Below, piece after piece: positions 8,884 through 18,080 of a stretch of DNA of 64,000 nucleotides (position 1 is the first letter of the stretch; each line of letters starts with the position of its first letter). The stretch is from Candidatus Thioglobus sp. REDSEA-S12_B1 (GTDB taxonomy: Bacteria > Pseudomonadota > Gammaproteobacteria > PS1 > Pseudothioglobaceae): contig LURN01000011.1 in NCBI GenBank assembly GCA_001628405.1, positions 1-64,000 of the forward strand, written 5' to 3'. Made by a program: the position numbers and the translations under genes. The notes beneath the pieces were generated by a model, which had not been told where the DNA came from, searched no databases, and worked only from the letters and a program-made list of their open reading frames with translations.

Positions 8884-10098
8884 TTAATGTATCTCGCAAG
8901 GTTTACCATGGGCAAGAGGTTTTATTTGAAGATGGGTGGCAATAGTTTGCCCCATATCTGCAAAGGTATCTCTTTTGCCTAAATTTTGTGCCTTAATAGA
9001 TTTTCCATAAAAAACGACAGGAACGTGCTCACGGGTGTGATCACTCCCTGGCCAAGTTGGGTCGCAACCATGGTCAGCGGTTATTAGAACAAGATCATCA
9101 TTATCAAGCTTTGACTCGATTTCAGGAATCCGCTTGTCGAACTCTTCAAGAGCTAGTGCGTAGCCAGGTACATCTCTTCGGTGTCCAAAATTTGTATCGA
9201 AGTCAACCAGATTAACGAAAATTAAACCTCCTTCAGCTTTATCCATTTCATTCAATAGTTGATCTACTAGCGCCATATTATTTGGCCCTTTGACAGTATA
9301 AGTAACACCTTGATTTGAAAATATATCACCAATCTTGCCAACAGAAACAACCTGGCCATTTGCTTCCTGGATGTTGTCAAGAAGGGTAGGTTTATTCGGA
9401 GGTGTTGTTAAATCTTTACGATTGGACGTCCTCTTGAAGCCATCCTTGGAGTTCCCTACGAAGGGTCTTGCAATTACTCTTGTTATATTTAATGGATCTA
9501 CCAATCTCTTGGCGACTTTACAGAGCTCATAGAGTCTTTCGAGACCGAAGTGTTCTTCGTGAGCTGCGATTTGAAATACAGAGTCTGCTGAGGTATAACA
9601 AATTGGAAATCCTGATTCAATATGTTCGTCTCCAAATTCTTCAATAACTTGAGTACCTGAGGCATGCTTATTAGCAAGTGTTCCAAGAATATTTCCTTGT
9701 TTCATAAGGTCATTAATTAGACTCTCAGGAAAACAGTTATCAACTTTTGGAAAGGTCCCCCACTCAAATGGGACGGGGAGACCGCAGATTTCCCAATGCC
9801 CACTTGGAGTATCTTTTCCAGCACTTAGTTCTTTAGCAAAGCCATAAGCGCCTTCAGGCTTAATTCTATCAATTGGAAGAGGCTGTCCTCGACTTTCTAT
9901 GGCGGCTTCTCCAAGACCCCATCTAAGTAAATTTGGAATTTTTAGGGGCCCATTTCGTTTTTTACTATTGGCTTTGCCTAAGTCGCATTCCTCAATGATG
10001 TGACCTAAAGTATCGGAGCCTTTATCTCCATAAAGGCTAGCATCATCGCTTGAACCCAGTCCAAGTGAATCTAATACCAAAATGATTGCCTTTTTCAT
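8884..10098 (-). CDS. deoB: Phosphopentomutase
   Basis: A 404-residue enzyme of the alkaline-phosphatase-like superfamily. Metal-binding motifs are the N-terminal LVLDSLGLGSSDDAS, the central VNLVDFDTNFGHRRD and the C-terminal ITADHGCDP with SDHTREHVP. It interconverts (deoxy)ribose-1-phosphate and (deoxy)ribose-5-phosphate, passing phosphorylase products to DeoC or the pentose phosphate pathway. It overlaps the end of deoA by 4 bp and abuts add, both in the same minus-strand operon. Length and motif order are normal. Confidence 0.95.
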   Translation of the reverse strand: MKKAIILVLDSLGLGSSDDASLYGDKGSDTLGHIIEECDLGKANSKKRNGPLKIPNLLRWGLGEAAIESRGQPLPIDRIKPEGAYGFAKELSAGKDTPSGHWEICGLPVPFEWGTFPKVDNCFPESLINDLMKQGNILGTLANKHASGTQVIEEFGDEHIESGFPICYTSADSVFQIAAHEEHFGLERLYELCKVAKRLVDPLNITRVIARPFVGNSKDGFKRTSNRKDLTTPPNKPTLLDNIQEANGQVVSVGKIGDIFSNQGVTYTVKGPNNMALVDQLLNEMDKAEGGLIFVNLVDFDTNFGHRRDVPGYALALEEFDKRIPEIESKLDNDDLVLITADHGCDPTWPGSDHTREHVPVVFYGKSIKAQNLGKRDTFADMGQTIATHLQIKPLAHGKPCEIH

Positions 10099-11447
10099 CG
10101 CTTTAGATCTCCATTTGAAGTAAGCACTTCTTTTATTAAACTCGAAGCCTCGGGTTTATTCTTGTTGACTTGAATAAGTTTAGGGATCTCAGATTGAAGA
10201 AAATCTAGCTGTTTTTGGTCTCGACAATGTGCTATTGCAAGAGTCTCGCCCTGATCAAGCCATTGCCCTTTACTTACAACTTTACTGAGACCAACACCAT
10301 GATCAATTGGATCGCTTGACTTTGTTCTACCAGCTTTTAAATGAATCATGCTAAGTCCAATTGCTCTGGCATCAATATCTGAGATGTACCCAGATGAATT
10401 AGATTGGATAGCGCCAATAACTGGCATCGCTTTTAAGTGTTTTTGAGGATGCTCTATCAAATCAGATGGGCCTCCAAGCTCACTAATCATTTTCCCAAAA
10501 ATTGAGGCAGCTTCACCAGACTCTAGAGCCTTATGAGATTTGTTTCTTGCAGAATCTAAATCTGACTCCAAACTACTTAATTGAAGCATGTAGGCTGATA
10601 GCTCAATAGTTAGCTCTAAAAGTCTTTGATCAGCATTTTTAGGGTTTTTTAGGAAATCAATACACTCAGTTACTTCGACCGCATTTCCAACACTATGCCC
10701 AAGTACTTCGTTCATATCTGTAATTAAACAGCTTGTAGGAACGCCAGAATTACTAGAAACATTGGCTATACTTTGAGCCAACTCTTGTGCCATTTTATAG
10801 TCTGCAGCAAACGCACCATTGCCGGTTTTAATATCCATGACAAGAGCATCAAGCCCAGATGCCAGTTTCTTGGACAAAATCGAAGCAGTAATTAAGTCAA
10901 TCGATTCTACAGTAGCTGTAACATCCCGAGTAGCATAGAAGCGTTGATCAGCTGGAGCTAGTTTTGCAGTTTGACCGATAATTGCACATCCTACTTTTTT
11001 GACAAGAGACTGAAATTTTGAGTTATTTGGGGAGCCATCATAACCAGGAATACTCTCAAGTTTGTCAAGTGTTCCTCCAGTATGACCAAGCCCTCGACCT
11101 GAGATCATTGGGACATAACCCCCACACGAGGCCACGATTGGTGCAAGCATTAAGCTAATTTTATCTCCAACTCCACCTGTCGAATGCTTATCAACAACAG
11201 GGCCATCAAGATCAAGCTGATCCCAGTTTAAGGTCTCACCTGAGTTCATCATGTGTCTTGTCAAATTGACTCTCTCATCCATAGACATGCCGCATTTAAA
11301 GACGGCCATAGCAAAGGCTCCTAATTGAGCATCTGTCAGGCTACCATCAGAAATGCCTTCGACCATAAACCCAATTTCGGGATTACTCAACGAGATTCCA
11401 TCACGTTTTTTTCTGATGATTTCTTGAGGTAAGAATTGATCACTCAT
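10095..11447 (-). CDS. deoA: Thymidine phosphorylase
   Basis: A 450-residue pyrimidine nucleoside phosphorylase. Conserved elements are the start FLPQEIIRKKRDG, the phosphate-binding KHSTGGVGDKIS, SGRGLGHTGGTLDKLESIPG, and the Lys-containing VMDIKTGNGAF. It splits thymidine and deoxyuridine to base and deoxyribose-1-phosphate, in the cytoplasm. The upstream cytidine deaminase supplies (deoxy)uridine, so the pair covers pyrimidine nucleosides. It starts 6 bp after the aldehyde dehydrogenase gene and overlaps deoB by 4 bp. Confidence 0.95.
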   Translation of the reverse strand: MSDQFLPQEIIRKKRDGISLSNPEIGFMVEGISDGSLTDAQLGAFAMAVFKCGMSMDERVNLTRHMMNSGETLNWDQLDLDGPVVDKHSTGGVGDKISLMLAPIVASCGGYVPMISGRGLGHTGGTLDKLESIPGYDGSPNNSKFQSLVKKVGCAIIGQTAKLAPADQRFYATRDVTATVESIDLITASILSKKLASGLDALVMDIKTGNGAFAADYKMAQELAQSIANVSSNSGVPTSCLITDMNEVLGHSVGNAVEVTECIDFLKNPKNADQRLLELTIELSAYMLQLSSLESDLDSARNKSHKALESGEAASIFGKMISELGGPSDLIEHPQKHLKAMPVIGAIQSNSSGYISDIDARAIGLSMIHLKAGRTKSSDPIDHGVGLSKVVSKGQWLDQGETLAIAHCRDQKQLDFLQSEIPKLIQVNKNKPEASSLIKEVLTSNGDLKR

Positions 11448-11453
11448 TCTTAA

Positions 11454-13811
11454 CTAGTCACCGTATGGCGTCCAAATATTTTTAACTTCTGTCGCATTTC
11501 TAAGAAATTCAAGACCTTCACCCTGCAAAGGGTCTGTCCAGTCTCTATCTCCATCAGCATTAGCCCATAGGCGCTTTAAATCATTAGCGCTTATTGATTC
11601 TATTAAGGACAACACTTCATGTTCAGCCCAGCACCAAATTGCATCGACTTCAGCATGACCTGCGAGCTGCTCTGATAGTGTTTGCTTATCGCCGCTTACT
11701 ATATTAATCACACCAGCAGGGACATCTGAAGTTTCAAAAGTCTGAACGAGTTCTAATGCAACGCTGGCATATTTTTGGCTTGGTATTAGTACAACTCGAT
11801 TTCCCATTGCAATAGCTGGAGCAATCAATGAAATGGTTGATAGTAAAGGAGAATCCTCTGGAGCAATTTGAGCAAGAACTCCTATAGGTTCAGGGAGAGC
11901 CATAGTAACCCCTCTGTATGGAGCGCTATGAACTGCACCATCATATTTGTCGGCCCATGCGGCATAACTAAACAATCGGCAGATGCTCTCATCAAACTCG
12001 GCCTTAGCTTGTTTTTTTGTGACACCACATAGAGAAGTTAAGCGCTCAGTCCATTCAGACTCTCTTACGGATAAGTTTTCTGCAATGAAATAGATGATTT
12101 GAGCTCGACCATGACCACTCAGTGATCCCCATGACAAGGCCTTAGAAGCTGCGCTTACTGCGTTTCGAATATCCTTCCTGTTTCCAGAGCCTACATAAGA
12201 CGCGTGAGAGCCATCAGAATTAAACGTTTCAATACTATGGCCACCATCAGGCCTTACTTGCTTGCCTCCGATATAAAGCTTGAGTGTGCGGTCAATGACT
12301 ACTTCTTTAGCTTTCATTGGTTTAGATTGAGGTTTAGACGCAGGTTTCAAGCCTAAGGGTTTGAGATATTCAAATAGCCCTTCCTTTCCACCTTCTCTGC
12401 CAAATCCAGATTCCTTAACCCCTCCAAAACCGCATGATGCATCAAACTGATTATGACAGTTAATCCAGATGACGCCAGCCTTTACTTTTGGAGCGACATC
12501 CATAGCACGATTTATATTTTCACTCCAAACACTAGCTGCAAGACCATACCGACTATTATTTGCCAGCTTAACTGCTTCAGATTGAGTTCTAAATGTCATT
12601 GAAACAAGTACTGGGCCAAAAATTTCTTCTTGAACAAGTGGGTGGCTTGATTCAACATCTGTAATGAGAGTAGGCGGATAGAAATTTCCTTCTGGATCCA
12701 AATCGCAGGATTGATAAATTACACCTCCATGGTTTAAACCAGAATCGACCATTGAGCTTACTCTATTGAACTGGGTTTGACTCACAAGACTGCCTATATC
12801 AGTTGACTTATCGAGCGACGATCCAAGACGAAGTGATTTAATTCTCTGTTTAATTTTTTGATGAAGCTCATCAGCAACCTCAGCCTGAACTAACAATCTT
12901 GAACCAGCACAGCAAACCTCACCTTGGTTAAACCAAATTGAGTCAACTAATCCCTCTACTGCTGCATCAAGATCTGCATCCTCAAACACAATGAATGCTG
13001 ACTTGCCTCCAAGCTCAAGAGTTAGTTTTTTACCTTGACCCGCTGTACTCTCTCTGATCGATCTGCCAACAGCTGTTGAGCCAGTAAATGCAACTTTATC
13101 GACCCCTTTATGCGCTGCAAGCTCTGCACCAATCACTCCATCACCATTAACCATGTTGATGACGCCTGGCGGGAGACCTGCCTCCTCACAAAGTTGAGCA
13201 AAAAACATTGCGGTTAATGGCGTTTGTTCGGCGGCTTTAAAAACAATCGTATTTCCCATAGCTAGTGCAGGTGCAATCTTCCAAGAAAGCATAAGTAGTG
13301 GAAAGTTCCAAGGAACAATTTGTGCCACAACACCAATAGCTTTATAACCTGAAAACTCTTTTTCTTGAAGCTGAGCCCAGCCCGCATGATGATAAAAATG
13401 CCTTATCGCTAAAGGTATATCAATGTCACGACTCTCTCTTATTGGTTTTCCATTGTCAAGAGACTCAAGAACAGAAATGAGTCTTGAGTGTTTTTGAATT
13501 AAACGTGCAAGAGCGTAAAGTACTTTAGCTCGCTTATGACCCCCTGACTTCTCCCAAGCAGTTTGTGCTTTTCTTGCTGAGTTGACAGCTAAATCTAGTT
13601 GGCTAGAGTTAGCTACTTCAATATTTGCTAAAAGCTCTCCATTTGAAGGGTCAAAGGAGGGAATCAGTTTAGAGTTTTTATTTGAAATAAATTGACCATT
13701 AATAAGCTGACCAAATCTTCGATTATTTTTTTCAAGCCATTCATTAGCCTCTTTGTTGCTTTCAAATGCTTCGCTATATTCAAGATTATCAAAAGATTTT
13801 AGAACTGTCAT
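11454..13811 (-). CDS. Two-domain aldehyde dehydrogenase
   Basis: A 785-residue protein made of one complete and one incomplete aldehyde dehydrogenase unit. Residues 1-480 hold the full active site: PWNFPLLML, the cofactor-loop FTGSTAVGR, the general base Glu near 266 in LELGGK, and nucleophilic Cys near 300 in NQGEVCCAG. After a Lys/Pro-rich linker, residues 510-740 repeat the fold start ([35 protein letters not shown]) but the ELGGK and Cys motifs are absent. Its place between deoC and deoA suggests oxidation of the acetaldehyde released by DeoC, to acetate or acetyl-CoA. The second unit may be structural. The substrate is inferred from context. Confidence 0.85.
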   Translation of the reverse strand: MTVLKSFDNLEYSEAFESNKEANEWLEKNNRRFGQLINGQFISNKNSKLIPSFDPSNGELLANIEVANSSQLDLAVNSARKAQTAWEKSGGHKRAKVLYALARLIQKHSRLISVLESLDNGKPIRESRDIDIPLAIRHFYHHAGWAQLQEKEFSGYKAIGVVAQIVPWNFPLLMLSWKIAPALAMGNTIVFKAAEQTPLTAMFFAQLCEEAGLPPGVINMVNGDGVIGAELAAHKGVDKVAFTGSTAVGRSIRESTAGQGKKLTLELGGKSAFIVFEDADLDAAVEGLVDSIWFNQGEVCCAGSRLLVQAEVADELHQKIKQRIKSLRLGSSLDKSTDIGSLVSQTQFNRVSSMVDSGLNHGGVIYQSCDLDPEGNFYPPTLITDVESSHPLVQEEIFGPVLVSMTFRTQSEAVKLANNSRYGLAASVWSENINRAMDVAPKVKAGVIWINCHNQFDASCGFGGVKESGFGREGGKEGLFEYLKPLGLKPASKPQSKPMKAKEVVIDRTLKLYIGGKQVRPDGGHSIETFNSDGSHASYVGSGNRKDIRNAVSAASKALSWGSLSGHGRAQIIYFIAENLSVRESEWTERLTSLCGVTKKQAKAEFDESICRLFSYAAWADKYDGAVHSAPYRGVTMALPEPIGVLAQIAPEDSPLLSTISLIAPAIAMGNRVVLIPSQKYASVALELVQTFETSDVPAGVINIVSGDKQTLSEQLAGHAEVDAIWCWAEHEVLSLIESISANDLKRLWANADGDRDWTDPLQGEGLEFLRNATEVKNIWTPYGD

Positions 13812-13820
13812 AATTAAATC

Positions 13821-14867
13821 CTATGCAATGGGATGACGATATGAAGAAGAGTAGAAGCCTGTTGAGTAGTGATCTAGTTGTCGTTCAATATCTCCAAGTA
13901 GACTCGAGGCGCCAAATCTAAATAGATCAGGCTCTAACCAACGGCGGCCCAGCTCCTCTTTAATCATAGTCATATATAAAAGTGCTGTCTTGGTATCACT
14001 AATACCACCTGCAGCTTTAAAACCTACAGCAATACCAGTTTTATTATAGTAATCTCTAATCATTCTGACCATAACAAGGCTCACAGGAAGGGTGGCGTTG
14101 ACTGGCTCTTTTCCAGTCGATGTCTTAATAAAATCTGCACCAGCCATCATACAAATTTGGGAAGCTTTTGCAATGTTTGTTAGGTTCCCTAATTCTCCAG
14201 TAGCTAGTATAGTTTTCATGTGCGCATCCCCACATTTTTCTCTAAACATTTTGACCTCATCGTAGAGCGCTCTCCAGTTTCCTTCTAAGACATGTCTTCT
14301 ACTAATAACTATGTCAATTTCGTTTGCACCAGATTCTACAGAATACTCAATTTCTTGGAGCCTCAGTGATAGTGGAGACAATCCCGCTGGGAAACCAGTT
14401 GAGACTGCAGCAAGATTAATTGAAGTGTCTTTTAGGGATTCATTCGCAGCGCTTAGCATATCGTGATATACGCAAACAGCTGCAACGCTTATATTTAAAG
14501 ATTCAACACCTAGCTCCCTTTCAAGATTGATGCTTATAGGTTGCCTTGCCTTACTGCAGAGTCTTCTTACCCGTGCAACTGTATCGTCACCTGAAAGAGT
14601 GGTTAAGTCAATTAAAGTAATAGCTTTTAGTAACCAAGCAGCTTGCTTATCTTTTTTAATGCTTCGCCTTGGCCCATAACTGTTACATCTTCTTTCAACA
14701 CCACTTCGGTTCACAGAAATGCCGGAAATAAGGTCAAGACTGAAATCTATGCCAGGATTTCTTACATCAGCCTGTGTGTTTTCCGGGTCATCAGAGGGAA
14801 TGAGATTAAGAATTTTCTTATCTTTCTCTAATGTTTTATTATTTGATGAATTTTTATTTGTATTCAT
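13821..14867 (-). CDS. deoC: Deoxyribose-phosphate aldolase
   Basis: A 348-residue class I aldolase that splits 2-deoxyribose-5-phosphate into glyceraldehyde-3-phosphate and acetaldehyde. The Schiff-base lysine is Lys248 in DFIKTSTGK and the second essential lysine is Lys284 in VGFKAAGGI. The acidic strand GANEIDIVIS is also present. It is longer than E. coli DeoC by an Asn/Lys-rich, low-complexity N-terminal extension of about 75 residues, as in the longer DeoC class. It lies 21 bp after the purine nucleoside phosphorylase remnant and 9 bp before the aldehyde dehydrogenase gene, which would use its acetaldehyde. Confidence 0.94.
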   Translation of the reverse strand: MNTNKNSSNNKTLEKDKKILNLIPSDDPENTQADVRNPGIDFSLDLISGISVNRSGVERRCNSYGPRRSIKKDKQAAWLLKAITLIDLTTLSGDDTVARVRRLCSKARQPISINLERELGVESLNISVAAVCVYHDMLSAANESLKDTSINLAAVSTGFPAGLSPLSLRLQEIEYSVESGANEIDIVISRRHVLEGNWRALYDEVKMFREKCGDAHMKTILATGELGNLTNIAKASQICMMAGADFIKTSTGKEPVNATLPVSLVMVRMIRDYYNKTGIAVGFKAAGGISDTKTALLYMTMIKEELGRRWLEPDLFRFGASSLLGDIERQLDHYSTGFYSSSYRHPIA

Positions 14868-14888
14868 AATATTCCTAACTAATTGATT

Positions 14889-15615
14889 TTAATAGTTTTT
14901 TAGATAAGAATTTAATAATTTCTCTACAGTATCTGCAGCTTTACTTGCATAAGCAATAGTCTGTTCATGACTAATATCGGTTTCGCTCATACCCGCAGCA
15001 TAATTTGTAATGACTGAGAGTGCACAAACCGGCATACCTTGATGGCGAGCTAAAATGACTTCAGGTACAGTTGACATTCCTACTGCATCGGCTCCAAGTA
15101 TTGTTACAGCTCTAATCTCAGCAGGTGTTTCAAATTGAGGTCCACTGAACCAAGCATAGACACCCTCATGTAAGGTGATATTGTTAGCTTTTGCAGCTTC
15201 TCTCATATCATTACTCAGTTTTGGGTCATAAGCATTGACCATATTGACGAATCGCTCGTTACCATCAGCTCCAAATAGAGGGGATATTCCAGTCATATTG
15301 ATATGATCTGTAATTAGCATGACACTACCAGGTGGCGACTCTTCTAAAGTGCTTCCAGCAGCATTTGTTAAAACCAAACTTTTACAACCAATTGCATTCA
15401 ATACTTCGATAGCAACAGCCATAATATTAGCTTTACCATGCTCATAGTAATGGGCTCTACCCTGCATGACAACGACATTGGTTCCCTGTATTTCACCAAA
15501 CAATAGTTTCCCTGCGTGACCACCGACCCCCAGAACCTAGAATAAGACCTACATCAGGCTTAAAGTTCTTAATGTGTTGGTTGATGATTTGAACACAGTT
15601 CTGAACCTGGTTCAT
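14889..15615 (-). pseudogene. Purine nucleoside phosphorylase, disrupted by internal deletion and frameshift
   Basis: Read on the minus strand, an ATG at 15615 overlaps the cdd stop (TAATG) and opens a frame whose end KPDVGLILGSG is the phosphate-binding start of PNP. At the five-G run 15527-15531 this frame runs into unrelated codons and stops soon after. The rest of the enzyme continues in another frame as VGGHAGKLLFGEIQG, then MQGRAHYYEHG, NAAGS, FETPAEIR and GMSTVPEV, to the stop at 14889. In intact XapA/PunA-type enzymes some 25-27 residues lie between LGSG and VxGHAG. They are missing, and the lost length is not a multiple of three. A TTG at 15503 could in principle restart a 204-residue fragment lacking the phosphate loop. 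It is either a genuine lesion or an assembly error. Confidence 0.85.
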
Positions 15616-16007
15616 TAGAGATGCTCCGGCCCGAATGATTGAGGTAGTAGTTTCGATAAATGAATTCTATCTTTGATGCCATCAGGTGAGCACATAATGA
15701 CCTCAGTAGATTCATCAGAAAACTCTCTTATCCTTTGCCTACAGCCGCCACAAGGAATGCCTCCTTCATCATTTCTCGTCATGACATAAATTTTATTGAT
15801 TTTATTTTCACCTCCCATCACCATAGACGCAATAGCTGAGGCTTCAGCACAATTACCAAGAGGGTAGCTTGCATTTTCCACATTACAGCCAGTATATTGG
15901 TTGCCCTTATCGGTAATAATTAAAGCACCAACTGGATAGTTTGAATAAGGCACATACGCCTTACTCATTGCTTCTTTGGTTAATTTGATGTAACTCTCTT
16001 CGCTCAT
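15615..16007 (-). CDS. cdd: Cytidine deaminase
   Basis: A 130-residue homotetrameric-type cytidine deaminase. Zinc ligands and catalytic Glu lie in NCAEAS (Cys53, Glu55) and PCGGC (Cys86, Cys89). VPYSNYPVGA and GCNVENASY bind the nucleoside. It converts cytidine and deoxycytidine to uridine and deoxyuridine. I take the ATG at 16007, because AAGGAG lies at 16015-16020 and the upstream extension to 16112 would only repeat, in another frame, the end of the permease gene. The stop overlaps the ATG of the phosphorylase gene (TAATG). Confidence 0.94.
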   Translation of the reverse strand: MSEESYIKLTKEAMSKAYVPYSNYPVGALIITDKGNQYTGCNVENASYPLGNCAEASAIASMVMGGENKINKIYVMTRNDEGGIPCGGCRQRIREFSDESTEVIMCSPDGIKDRIHLSKLLPQSFGPEHL

Positions 16008-16008
16008 T

Positions 16009-16983
16009 CTATAACTCCTTAATATAAGGCTGCGCTGAAGCTTTAGGTGGAACAGCTTTACCAATAAATCCAGCCAAAAGAATGATAGTAAGGATATAAG
16101 GAGTTGCTTCAATTAGCTGAACTGGAATTTCTCCAATTCCAGGAATAATGATGCCTTGAAGTCTGATTGAGATGGCATCTAAAAAAGCAAATAAAAAGCA
16201 TGCTGCAAGTACCTTGTATGGATGCCACTTTCCAAAAATAAGGGCAGCAAGAGCAATAAATCCACTTCCAGCAGTCATATCTTTAACAAACTGAGCATTA
16301 TAGGCTGTGGAAAGGTATACGCCACCAATTCCGCATAGTATCCCGCCAATTAAAAGAGCCTTATATCTGAGAGATTCGACAGATATTCCCGCAGTATCAA
16401 CTGCTTTTGGATTCTCTCCAACTGCCCTCAATCGAAGTCCAAAACGAGTTTTAAAGACAACCCACCAAACCATTGGAACAATTGCGAAAGCAAGATAGAC
16501 CAAGATATTGTGTCCGCTAATTAGTTCCCTGTAGATTACTCCTAGAATGGGAACATGATCCATTAACTCAATTCCAGGTAAATCAATCGATAGAAATCTT
16601 TGATCATTTTTCAAGGTTGGGGTAATTCCAGCCTTCCTAAACCAAGCCAAGCTCAGAATCATCGTTAGTCCAGCCGCCAAGATATTAATTGCAACTCCGC
16701 TGACAATCTGATTTCCCTTGTAAGTTATCGATGCAAAACCATGCACCATTGCTAAAACTGAAGAGGCGAAGATTCCAGCCAATAATCCAATCCATGGTGA
16801 ACCAAATACTACCGCAGCACTTGCAGCTATAAATGCGGACATAAGTAACTTACCCTCTAGTCCAATATCGACAACTCCTGAGCGCTCAGCGAACAAACCT
16901 GCCATGGATGCAAAAATGAGAGGGATGCATACTCGAACAGAGGCATCTAATGTTAATACAGTATTTATAAAGATATCACTCAT
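16009..16983 (-). CDS. Nucleoside ABC transporter permease (BMP-type), second subunit
   Basis: A 324-residue inner-membrane permease of the BPD_transp_2 type, like NupQ/YufQ. It begins with the ATG at 16983 and shows ASMAGLFAERSGVVDIGLEGKLL, the sugar/nucleoside-type loop, and the cytoplasmic coupling segment TRFGLRLRAVGENPKAVDTAG. About eight or more hydrophobic helices follow the usual spacing. It overlaps the preceding permease gene by 4 bp. With the first permease and the double ATPase it should import nucleosides bound by the BMP-type protein at 19783. The substrate follows from the deo, add and cdd genes in the same operon. Confidence 0.9.
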   Translation of the reverse strand: MSDIFINTVLTLDASVRVCIPLIFASMAGLFAERSGVVDIGLEGKLLMSAFIAASAAVVFGSPWIGLLAGIFASSVLAMVHGFASITYKGNQIVSGVAINILAAGLTMILSLAWFRKAGITPTLKNDQRFLSIDLPGIELMDHVPILGVIYRELISGHNILVYLAFAIVPMVWWVVFKTRFGLRLRAVGENPKAVDTAGISVESLRYKALLIGGILCGIGGVYLSTAYNAQFVKDMTAGSGFIALAALIFGKWHPYKVLAACFLFAFLDAISIRLQGIIIPGIGEIPVQLIEATPYILTIILLAGFIGKAVPPKASAQPYIKEL

Positions 16984-18080
16984 TCTGTTGCCTCAATTGG
17001 TGCTAAAAAGCGAATTAAAATTGGCCTGTAAAGATACTCAAGACCGCCACAAAACAAAATAACCAGTCCCTGCATAACTACCACAATGTCTCTTGATACA
17101 TTTTGAAGTTCAAAGTCTAGCTCAGCACCACCTTGGTAGAGGATTCCAAATAGGAAGGCTGCAATCAGAATTCCAACCGGATGGTTTCGACCCATCAGTG
17201 CCACAGCGATACCACCAAAACCATAACCATAATTAAAGTTAAGGAACAGGCGATGCTGAACTCCCATGAGTTCATTGATACCAACAAGCCCAGCTAAAGC
17301 GCCAGAAATACACATTGTTATAATAATAATCTTCTTTGGATTGATACCTCCATAAACAGCAGCATCATTACTCTTTCCAACCGCCCTGATAGCAAATCCC
17401 CAGCGTGTATGCCAGAGAAAAAACCAAACCAGTCCTGAGAAAAACAAAGCGACAAGGATAGATAAATTAAGTGGTGATTTTGCTATCTTATAGCCAAAAC
17501 TAGCGAAAACATCATGAACAAAAGGAAGCCAAGAGGCCTTGATAAAATCTGCACTCTCTGGAGACATTTCTCCAACCTCTCTCAAAACATTTACCAATAC
17601 GTAAACCATTAAGGCTGAGGCTAAAAAGTTAAACATAATCGTTGTTATAACAATATGACTTCCTCTATAGGCCTGTAAATAGGCAGGAATAATAGCCCAC
17701 AGAGCACCAAACAGAAGGCCTCCAGAGATTGCTAGAGGGATAACGATCCATGCACTAAGGGCAGGGTTTAAATAAAGAGCAACTAGAGCAGTACCGAGTC
17801 CACCAACATAGGCTTGACCTTCACCACCAATATTAAACAGTCCAGCATGAAAGGCTACCGCAACTGCTAAACCAGTGAATACAAAGTTGGTTGCATAATA
17901 TAGCGTGTAGCCCAAACCTTCATCATATCCAAGTGCGCCATAGATTAAGATTTTTGTTGCTTTAATGGGGTCAACGCCGATTAGAATAAATACTATAGCT
18001 GTCGCAATAAATGCGGTTAAAACATTAAGGAAAGGCAGCAATAAACCGTTAATCCATGATAAGCGTCTTTCACGAGTCAT
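16980..18080 (-). CDS. Nucleoside ABC transporter permease (BMP-type), first subunit
   Basis: A 366-residue permease of the NupP/YufP type. It contains the GLAVAVAFHAGLFNIGGEGQ motif typical for this subunit and the coupling segment TRWGFAIRAVGKSNDAAVYGG. It overlaps the ATPase gene upstream and the second permease downstream by 4 bp each, so all three are translated together. It forms a heterodimeric channel with the 16009-16983 product. Length is normal and no anomalies are seen. Confidence 0.9.
   Translation of the reverse strand: MTRERRLSWINGLLLPFLNVLTAFIATAIVFILIGVDPIKATKILIYGALGYDEGLGYTLYYATNFVFTGLAVAVAFHAGLFNIGGEGQAYVGGLGTALVALYLNPALSAWIVIPLAISGGLLFGALWAIIPAYLQAYRGSHIVITTIMFNFLASALMVYVLVNVLREVGEMSPESADFIKASWLPFVHDVFASFGYKIAKSPLNLSILVALFFSGLVWFFLWHTRWGFAIRAVGKSNDAAVYGGINPKKIIIITMCISGALAGLVGINELMGVQHRLFLNFNYGYGFGGIAVALMGRNHPVGILIAAFLFGILYQGGAELDFELQNVSRDIVVVMQGLVILFCGGLEYLYRPILIRFLAPIEATE

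Noticed and set aside
14889-15503. A complete short PNP starting at the TTG at 15503
   Set aside because: It lacks the phosphate-binding start; matching PNP sequence continues upstream in the same frame and then in another frame, so this is a broken gene.
16008-16112. Longer cytidine deaminase start
   Set aside because: It overlaps the permease gene in another frame; AAGGAG at 16015-16020 supports the ATG at 16007.
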